DNA from: an uncultured Phocaeicola sp.
GTDB lineage: Bacteria; Bacteroidota; Bacteroidia; Bacteroidales; Bacteroidaceae
Direction of reading: 5' to 3'
NCBI GenBank assembly: GCA_948579315.1
Contig: CAPAOL010000055.1
Location: 1 to 18,045, forward strand
DNA length: 18,045 bases
Shown: piece by piece, positions 1 through 5,951 of the stretch
Position numbering within the stretch: position 1 is the stretch's first letter
Layout of the letters: every line of letters begins with the position of its first letter
Position numbers and translations under genes: made by a program
Notes under the pieces: generated by a model
Seen by the model: only the letters and a program-made list of their open reading frames with translations
What the model was told of the DNA's origin: nothing
The model's database searches: none

Positions 1-3
1 AAG

Positions 4-45
4 GTGGGTCAGAAGACTTTTATAATAGTGGGTCAATCGACTTTA
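4..45. repeat. 24-base tandem repeat at left edge, possible IS end
   Basis: The octamer gtgggtca occurs at 4-11 and again at 28-35, a 24-base period. Most of the following bases also match (gacttt at 15-20 and 39-44). The second copy runs into the stop codon of the adjacent LRR gene. Short repeats of this kind near a terminus are known for IS21-family elements, so the edge of an insertion sequence may lie just left of the window. No transposase is visible here, so this remains an inference. Confidence 0.4.
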
Positions 46-1683
46 AATTTTCCATGTAGCTTCGATCATTTTAATGTGTTGAAACAGTTTCCATGTGGAG
101 TGGTTTCTGTATATCGGCAGGCTCTCCGCAGGGACATGCAGAATACAGTCGGCAAAGATATTTTCCATTCCGCTGAACGTATTCGATTGGCAGACGGGAG
201 GAATGACTGCTTTTACGTATATATGCTGGAGCGGGCATCCGTCAAAACAATAATCCGAGAGAGATTCACAGTCACTCCCCAGTGTGACAGTCGTGAGATT
301 CTGGCATTGCTGGAATATCCCGAGCGGCACACTCCGCAATTCGTCCGGCAATACGATCGATTCTATTTCGGAAGCATAGAAAGCCAGCTTTCCGATACTG
401 GTGACTGAACCGGGCAATAGGATAGACCGTATTTTGCATTTTTGTAATGCGTATTCTCCGATACTCTTCAGAGTGGGAGAGAGACGAAGTTCATCTTTCT
501 CCATTCCTTCGGGAAACCATACAAGTGCTTCACCGTTTTTGCTGTACACCACCCCGTCTATGCTGCTATATTCAGAATTTCCTGTAATCACGGACAGATG
601 TTCGAGATGGTGGCATCCGCTGGAAGGAGTCAGTTTCTTTGTACTTCCCGGAATGGATAGTGCTGTCAGTGATGTGCAGTTGCGGAAGGCATTCTGTTCA
701 ATCACCAACGTATTTTCCGGAAGTTTGATTTCCGTCAGTATATCCAGTTCGCCGAACATTCCGTTGCCGATGGTATGCTCTGTTGTATATCGCGACTCAT
801 CGTAAGACAATCCGCCTGCAACGATGAGTGCGTCCGTCAAATCCAACTTCTGCAACTGTCCCTGTGTCTGGTTGCCACGTACGTCTTTTCCACACATTTC
901 TCGGATGAATCGGAGATCCGTCCCGTTCAGCGGACCTGTGATACTCAGTTGTGTATAGTCGTTTTTGCCGTCCTCGCCGATAATTTCAGGCAGCATGCCT
1001 GCATTGATGAGGCTTACTGCATCACTGGTGTAAAAGCGGTACGGTTCGCTGTAAGTTCTTCCGTTTCTGTTTTCGGCAAAAGCCCTCACTGTATATTCGG
1101 TGTACTTTTTCAATTGGTTGATATGCAGTCGCCATTGATTGTCGGTTGTAAGGGATGCGTTTGCTTCCAGCTCTTGTCCATCGGCGGAAATATAACGGAA
1201 GCCGCAGGATGTCACAGGGTCGCCGCCGTCGTCTGTGACAGCGCATAATAGAATGATACTGATAGGACCTTGTCCCAAAAAGGTGATGGGTTCTATCCGG
1301 GGACGTTCGTTAGGAAGAGTGGTGAAATGATAGGTGGGACTTTGCCGCATATACATTTCGTTTCCAGCTTCCAGACAGTAATAATAGGTGGTTCCCGGTG
1401 TCAGGTTTTGTAGTTCGGTAGTGACAAGTCCGTTTGGCTGGGAATATTCTTCACCTTTTTCCATATCCGGTGAAGTACCATAGCGGAAACGGTAACGGTT
1501 GGTATGGCTATGGGGCGGGACATTCACAGTACCGGCGAGACGGGCGCTCGTGCGGGTGATGTCCTGTGCTTCGTGCAGGATGATTTCCGGTGCCGGATTA
1601 TTAGGGTGGTTCTCGTCACTGCATCCTGTTGGGAGCAGGCAACAAGCGAAGAGAGCTAGGAAACAAATGATTCTTGTATGCAT
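43..1683 (-). CDS. FN3 and BspA-type leucine-rich repeat lipoprotein
   Basis: This is a predicted surface lipoprotein of 546 residues. A signal peptide ends in a relaxed lipobox (LPTGC, Cys21), followed by Ser-Asp-Glu-Asn, which fits the acidic surface-export signal of Bacteroidetes lipoproteins. Two fibronectin type III-like domains follow at about 32-122 and 126-218; the phrase 'LTPGTTYYYCLEAGNE' is typical. A short beta module at about 240-300 (LSITGPLNGTDLRFIREM) leads into degenerate LRR_5/BspA repeats at about 300-500, such as LPGSVTSIGKLAFYAS and LPDELRSVPLGIFQQC. Such proteins usually bind host or bacterial partners; no ligand can be named. It is the last gene of a three-gene operon, 53 bases after the preceding gene and with no promoter box in that gap. 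Its stop lies inside the 24-base repeat at the window edge, so the last few residues may have been altered by an insertion, although the C-terminus looks nearly complete. Confidence 0.85.
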   Translation of the reverse strand: MHTRIICFLALFACCLLPTGCSDENHPNNPAPEIILHEAQDITRTSARLAGTVNVPPHSHTNRYRFRYGTSPDMEKGEEYSQPNGLVTTELQNLTPGTTYYYCLEAGNEMYMRQSPTYHFTTLPNERPRIEPITFLGQGPISIILLCAVTDDGGDPVTSCGFRYISADGQELEANASLTTDNQWRLHINQLKKYTEYTVRAFAENRNGRTYSEPYRFYTSDAVSLINAGMLPEIIGEDGKNDYTQLSITGPLNGTDLRFIREMCGKDVRGNQTQGQLQKLDLTDALIVAGGLSYDESRYTTEHTIGNGMFGELDILTEIKLPENTLVIEQNAFRNCTSLTALSIPGSTKKLTPSSGCHHLEHLSVITGNSEYSSIDGVVYSKNGEALVWFPEGMEKDELRLSPTLKSIGEYALQKCKIRSILLPGSVTSIGKLAFYASEIESIVLPDELRSVPLGIFQQCQNLTTVTLGSDCESLSDYCFDGCPLQHIYVKAVIPPVCQSNTFSGMENIFADCILHVPAESLPIYRNHSTWKLFQHIKMIEATWKI

Positions 1684-1736
1684 AGTTCAATTTGTATGTC
1701 TTTGGTGCAATTCTACGTTCTTACTAAAGAAGGCAA

Positions 1737-2750
1737 TCATAGGCGAATGCCCAGTCCGAGGTTCATCATCCAGTATTTCCCGCCTGTGGTGATGGCACCG
1801 ACGGAAAAGGCAAACCTTCGTAGTCGGAGCATGGCACCCGCTTCGGCGGTGAGTCCTTGGGATGAATAATCGCTGTTGCGCAGGTAAGTTCCTTCGTCCG
1901 TTTGCCAGACAACCGTGCGTGCTCCGTAGCCGATGCCTTCGTAAAGGCAGAAGTTACCGACAATGCGATGTATCCCTCCTGCGGTGAGGGCGTAGTATGA
2001 CTTTTCGCTTCTTCCGCTGTAATAGGGTGGCAGTGCGCTGCCGGGTAGTAGTCCGTTTTTGTCACATTCTTGTCCGTTGGTATCGGGGGTGGTGCGGAAG
2101 TCGCTCAATGCATGCAGGTATATTCCATGCCGCCGCATCCAGGCAAGACGTATACCACCTGCCGCTTCCTGGCGATGAAGTCCGATGCTCGGCATAATCA
2201 ACCATGCGGCTTTCTCTTTCGGTCGTCGGGGACATCGCCATTCAGGTACGGGAAGCTGTTGAATGGTCAGTTCGTATGTGTGCGGATCACTGACGGCAGT
2301 GTTCTCTATCAGAGGAATTTTTCTCCGGGGAATACTAACGGAAGGAGCACTTAGCACCAGTTCGTAGGTCAGGCGCGACTCTAAGGGAGAAGGGAAGCGA
2401 TAATCACGGAGCACACCCCATTGCGGGTGCTTAATGGTAATTTGTGTAGTGCTGCGCGGAACGTATATCCACGTCTCTCCGATGTCATTTTTCCTTTTCA
2501 CTATTCCCAGAGGAGTGGAGAAGGCGAAATCACGGCTGCCTACTATTTTGATGAGTGCACAGGCTTCATCGTTCAAGTCTTTCACAGGCTGAATATAAGC
2601 ACTGATGTCATTGGGCAGTTGCCGAAAACTTTGTACGGAAAACTGTTGTGCGTACATAGTTGAAAAGATAAGGAGCATGACGGTTGTCAATATGTACCTT
2701 CTCGTATTCAGTATGCCCCTTTTTACATCCGGTAACCTTTTCATGCTCAT
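1737..2750 (-). CDS. secreted PEGA-like / small beta-barrel hypothetical protein
   Basis: I do not recognise a named function. From the start at 2750 the protein has 337 residues, with a basic N-terminus, a hydrophobic stretch at about 20-32 and a likely signal peptidase I site after Tyr-Ala34. The next ~100 residues (ALIKIVGSRDFAF, GETWIYVPRSTTQITIKHPQ, LRDYRFPSP) resemble the PEGA-like beta domain common in Bacteroides envelope proteins. The last ~150 residues alternate aromatic and polar positions with many glycines and end in LGLGIRL, suggesting a small outer-membrane beta barrel. I chose 2750 because AGGAAG lies 7 bases upstream. An in-frame ATG at 2792 would overlap the upstream stop as ATGA and adds 14 residues, so translational coupling from there is the alternative. 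It is the middle gene of the operon with the WG-repeat and LRR lipoproteins. Confidence 0.7.
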   Translation of the reverse strand: MSMKRLPDVKRGILNTRRYILTTVMLLIFSTMYAQQFSVQSFRQLPNDISAYIQPVKDLNDEACALIKIVGSRDFAFSTPLGIVKRKNDIGETWIYVPRSTTQITIKHPQWGVLRDYRFPSPLESRLTYELVLSAPSVSIPRRKIPLIENTAVSDPHTYELTIQQLPVPEWRCPRRPKEKAAWLIMPSIGLHRQEAAGGIRLAWMRRHGIYLHALSDFRTTPDTNGQECDKNGLLPGSALPPYYSGRSEKSYYALTAGGIHRIVGNFCLYEGIGYGARTVVWQTDEGTYLRNSDYSSQGLTAEAGAMLRLRRFAFSVGAITTGGKYWMMNLGLGIRL

Positions 2751-2788
2751 CAGTTTTCTTCCTGTGTCGGGAGTTAATATAGAAATAT

Positions 2789-4645
2789 TCATTGCAGATT
2801 GAAATTACGTATGTTGAAAATCTCTTCTTCTGGCAGTGGCGTCCGGTCATCTAGCATTCGGGGTTGCCACGTGCGTACATGAATCAGTGGGGTGGCTTCA
2901 TCTCTGAAATCCCACAGCAGGAACAGGTAGCCGTCGTCCGAATAGAGATCGGAACTGTATTTCTGGCGTAGCGTGACTCCGTACAACCCCTCTTGTGTGG
3001 GGTGTCGCATTATTTTAAAGTCACTGAACAGCAGATTGATTTCCTTGTTCTGTTTGAACAAAACTTTCAGGCGTTCCAGATAAGTACGTTTGCTCTTAAT
3101 ATTATATTCCACTTGGTGTTGCGGCAGGTATTTCCCGTCTGTTCGGGGAGTGCTGCGGATGACCTTGCCGACGATAATCAGTGCTTCTTCGCTGAATAGT
3201 TGCGTTAGGAAGTCGATGTCCTTGGTGGTGTACGATGTGCGCAGATGTTCCACATAGTTGAGTATCACCTGTCTGTTTTCCGCATCCGTTTCGGCTAGTT
3301 TTCCGGATAGTATTTTCTTCGCTTCGTCATAGAACGGATTTTGTTTTCCGATGTTCTTCCATTCATCCCTGCTGATGATACAGGTGGTGTGTGGTTTTCC
3401 TGCAGATGGCTGGGTGTTTTTTTCCGATGACGAAGCCGAAACTGTTCCCGTCTTTTCCGGTCTATTCGTAGCATTGTTTTCTTCATCTTTTGTCTTTGTA
3501 TTTTTTCGGACGAAGACTTGTGGAACAAGTTGTAATGCAGAAGGATCTTCAGCGATACAGTGGTATGTCCGGTTGTAGGCAGTTTTTCCTTGTCGGTCTA
3601 TCCATCGGCATTGAGTTTCGGAACGAACGATGGCAAGTCCGGAAGGATAGAAAGTGGATATCCGTTCGTGGCTCTTGTTTGTATCTCCTAAGCTGTTGCC
3701 TTCGAAGTCGGCGAGCTGCCATTCGTTGCCGGTACGCAAGCACACACGGTCGTTGTCAACAATGAATCCTTCTTTGTATGTGGGAGCAATTAGTAATTTC
3801 CCTTCGCGGTCGATGAGTCCTGCGCCGTGGTCGGTATGGACAATGGCAGCGTTGTGGCGGAAGCGGAAGGCTTCACGGATGCTGTCCGGGAGGAAGATCC
3901 CTTCCTTTCCTGTGGTGCTCAGATAGCAACATTGCCCGCTTTGGCAGTTATTGTATTTTATCAGTCCGCATGCAGGTTGTGAGTCGAGTAGGGCAGGCGT
4001 ATCTTGAATTTGAATACGTACGTTTCCGGACAGGTCGATCAGCTGGTAGCTGGTCTCACCCTTGTCGTTCGTGTTGCCTGTCAGTGCCAAGCCTTCGTGG
4101 AAGTCATACGCTTGGTCATATATAGGCGGAATGAGGATGTTCCCTCGAGTGTCCATATAGCCGTACTTCCCTTTTCGGGTGCAGAACAAAGCTCTGCCTT
4201 CGGCAAAGTTATGTGCTAATATGATGTCGTAATGCAGGCTTATTCCGATATTGTTGATGCTTTGTCCTTTCCGGTCGATAACGAGGATAGGAGAGTCCGG
4301 AAACTCTTGTGCCAGTGTGACGTCTTCAAAAAAATGTCCGACTTGAGCAAATCGTCTTGCGCTGGTAGGTTGTGTCGGATGTTTTAATTCGTAGAGTTGA
4401 TAATATCCTTTTTCGTCCGGCAGACTGAACATTCCATTGACCACTGCTGACGGTTGGCGAGTGAAGCTTCCGGAAGGGATTTCAATCTTTCCGTTGGTGG
4501 AGATAAGTCCCCAGTTGTCTCCTTCGTTTTCTTGAAAAGGCAGTGCGTTGATTTCTAAACTGTCCGGTTTGCATCCGGTATATAACACTGCAAACAGACT
4601 TGAGAGAAAGATAGAAGTGACAATATACTTCAGTTTGTCGTTCAT
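2789..4645 (-). CDS. WG-repeat lipoprotein with C-terminal NTF2-like domain
   Basis: This is a 618-residue lipoprotein whose signal peptide ends at Thr-Gly-Cys25. Residues of about 45-375 carry degenerate WG (KWG-type) beta repeats: NWGLISTNGKIEIPSG, KYGYMDTRGNILIPPIYDQA, AGLIDREGKLLIAPTYKEG and EWQLADFEGNSLG. The family is generally thought to form beta-propeller-like or binding surfaces; its function is unknown. A Ser/Thr/Lys-rich linker follows at about 378-422. The C-terminal part (about 425-610) contains a helix, 'LRTSYTTKDIDFLTQLFSEEALIIVGKV' in style, and later beta strands, which look like an NTF2-like fold of the kind used as an accessory domain. It is the first gene of the operon. 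A perfect -7 box lies about 30 bases upstream of its start, and its stop overlaps an in-frame ATG of the next gene by four bases. Confidence 0.8.
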   Translation of the reverse strand: MNDKLKYIVTSIFLSSLFAVLYTGCKPDSLEINALPFQENEGDNWGLISTNGKIEIPSGSFTRQPSAVVNGMFSLPDEKGYYQLYELKHPTQPTSARRFAQVGHFFEDVTLAQEFPDSPILVIDRKGQSINNIGISLHYDIILAHNFAEGRALFCTRKGKYGYMDTRGNILIPPIYDQAYDFHEGLALTGNTNDKGETSYQLIDLSGNVRIQIQDTPALLDSQPACGLIKYNNCQSGQCCYLSTTGKEGIFLPDSIREAFRFRHNAAIVHTDHGAGLIDREGKLLIAPTYKEGFIVDNDRVCLRTGNEWQLADFEGNSLGDTNKSHERISTFYPSGLAIVRSETQCRWIDRQGKTAYNRTYHCIAEDPSALQLVPQVFVRKNTKTKDEENNATNRPEKTGTVSASSSEKNTQPSAGKPHTTCIISRDEWKNIGKQNPFYDEAKKILSGKLAETDAENRQVILNYVEHLRTSYTTKDIDFLTQLFSEEALIIVGKVIRSTPRTDGKYLPQHQVEYNIKSKRTYLERLKVLFKQNKEINLLFSDFKIMRHPTQEGLYGVTLRQKYSSDLYSDDGYLFLLWDFRDEATPLIHVRTWQPRMLDDRTPLPEEEIFNIRNFNLQ

Positions 4646-4673
4646 TGATAGTTAACTTTTAAAACCCCCGTTG

Positions 4674-4681
4674 CAAATATA
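4674..4681 (-). promoter_or_regulatory. -7 promoter box of the WG-repeat/LRR operon
   Basis: On the minus strand this reads TATATTTG, a full match to the Bacteroides -7 consensus TAnnTTTG. It lies 28 bases before the start codon at 4645. No good -33 TTTG is seen at the usual spacing; that position falls in the inverted-repeat arm of the adjacent element (CACA/CACC on the plus strand). Confidence 0.6.
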
Positions 4682-4698
4682 AACATATTACAAGGAAA

Positions 4699-4923
4699 TT
4701 CACCACAGATTACACAGATTTCCACAGATTAATCTATTATACTACATGATTGGAACGGAAAGCCAATAATAACTAAGAGGCTATCTAAAAAGTCGGTTCT
4801 ATCTCAATTCTCCTCCTTCCTGAAGAAGGAGGGGAATTAGAGTTACTAACGACTTTTTATACAGCCTTTTCCAACCTATAGAAAACTATTTAATCTGTGA
4901 AAATCCGTGTAATCTGTGGTGAA
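4699..4923. mobile_element. MITE-like element with 34-base inverted terminal arms
   Basis: The arms at 4699-4732 and 4890-4923 are inverted copies of each other, matching at 32 of 34 positions. Each arm is itself built from three copies of AATCTGTG (or ACAGATT) at 9-10 base spacing, with one copy in the right arm diverged to AATCCGTG. The 157 bases between the arms have no coding potential and include a long imperfect hairpin. A small non-coding element with inverted ends is the hallmark of a MITE or similar dispersed palindromic repeat. No clear target-site duplication is visible. The element fills nearly the whole gap between two minus-strand operons; the stop of the upstream operon is only 7 bases outside the right arm. 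Confidence 0.65.
4778..4867. terminator. long nested hairpin, possible terminator of fimbrillin operon
   Basis: Bases 4778-4795 pair with 4850-4867 at 16 of 18 positions. The interior also folds, with ctccttc and gaaggag closing a 5-base ctgaa loop around 4813-4831. The whole is an almost continuous ~90-base imperfect palindrome. It lies 64 bases past the stop of the second fimbrillin gene, and the inner stem flank contains runs of A and T. It could therefore end transcription from that operon, though it may primarily be part of the repeat element. Confidence 0.5.
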
Positions 4924-4930
4924 ACTAAAA

Positions 4931-5866
4931 TTATGATTCTTCTGTTGTTTCCCAATTTTCAATTTCTCCACCAATCTCAATCTTCACTTGTTCTGGATTT
5001 TTCGTGATAGTCAGTGAAACAATATGATGCATCCCCGGCTTAAAAACGAAAGCACTTTCCATCAGGTACGACACGCCTTTCATCACTACCTCCACCAGCG
5101 GACGGCGGTTAGTGATTCGTTGCGGAACGACGATAGCGGTGTATCTGTTGTCTCCTGCTGCTTTTGCTTTCAGTGTGGCTTCCGTACCGTAGAGTGTTTT
5201 GGTGGCTATCCCTGCGGCAAGGTCGATGGTAGCATTGGGTACGGTGTTGTGAATAAACACTTCGGCATCCTGCGGTAGCTCGTCGCCTTCGTAGTCCTCG
5301 CCTTTGATAAGGCGCACAGTAAGTTTGCTCATGCAATGCTTGAATTTCAGTGCCACGGCATCATTGCCGGCGGTCTGTTTCTTTGCCGATGCCCACAGGA
5401 AGTCGCTGGCTTCGTAGCCTCCCACTGCGTCGGCTGTTCCTGCTGTGCTTTGGTCCGCTGCTACGCGGAATTCCATTTCGTCTGTCGACAAGATGGGGGA
5501 GGAGAAGGGATAGTAGGCGTACACGTCATAACTGCCGTCGTTCCAGTAAATAGGGCGGGCGGGAGTCCATGCCGTTCCGTTGTAGGTTAGTGAAGCATTG
5601 TTCACGTAGTTGCCTCCCACTTGCAGAGGTTCATTTTCTCCGCAGACAAACAGACCGATGCGGTCGTTTGTCTCGAAGTCTGTTTCCGTGGCGCGGCTGG
5701 CAGGAGCAGTTTGTTGCTGTGAAGGATGCGCAATCCGGAACTGCATCATGTCGTTCTGTTCTGTCTCCTTGCTGCCTGCCGTTTCTTCCTGTCCGCAGCT
5801 TACCATCGCCATGCTGGAGAGCAGGCAGATGCAAGCCGTATAGATGGTATGAATCGTTGGTTTCAT
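4931..5866 (-). CDS. fimbrillin family lipoprotein
   Basis: This 311-residue protein belongs to the fimbrillin/Mfa-like group of Bacteroidetes pilus and surface proteins. Its signal peptide ends in a lipobox at Met-Val-Ser-Cys24, and the mature N-terminus (CGQEETAGS) is acidic, consistent with surface display. The family signature is plain: AYYPFSSP, a DQST segment, YEASDFLWA, then LKFKHCMSKLTVRL, followed by a C-terminal strand-rich region ending in a typical FKPGMHHIVSLTITKN segment. I chose the ATG at 5866 because it gives a standard signal peptide and has AGGAAAAAG upstream. The open frame extends to an ATG at 5929, but that adds a 21-residue Lys/Glu-rich leader unlike a signal peptide. 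It is the last gene of the fimbrillin operon, 85 bases after the M64 fusion gene with no promoter box between them. It probably contributes a tip, anchor or minor pilin; the exact role cannot be read. Confidence 0.85.
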   Translation of the reverse strand: MKPTIHTIYTACICLLSSMAMVSCGQEETAGSKETEQNDMMQFRIAHPSQQQTAPASRATETDFETNDRIGLFVCGENEPLQVGGNYVNNASLTYNGTAWTPARPIYWNDGSYDVYAYYPFSSPILSTDEMEFRVAADQSTAGTADAVGGYEASDFLWASAKKQTAGNDAVALKFKHCMSKLTVRLIKGEDYEGDELPQDAEVFIHNTVPNATIDLAAGIATKTLYGTEATLKAKAAGDNRYTAIVVPQRITNRRPLVEVVMKGVSYLMESAFVFKPGMHHIVSLTITKNPEQVKIEIGGEIENWETTEES

Positions 5867-5951
5867 ATTCTTTTTCCTTTTTTGAGTTTCTTTCTTTTGA
5901 ATATCTTTCTTTGAGTCTTTCTCTTTCAAAGTTTTTATAGCCTCCTTCCGA

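Noticed and set aside
775..1248. Plus-strand open frame opposite the LRR lipoprotein gene
   Set aside because: No signal, motif or ribosome-binding site supports it, and the minus-strand protein is clearly real.
5867..5929. N-terminal extension of the second fimbrillin gene from the ATG at 5929
   Set aside because: The added 21 residues are almost all Lys, Glu, Asp and Gln, and would push the signal peptide inward; the ATG at 5866 has a ribosome-binding-like AGGA upstream and a normal lipoprotein signal.
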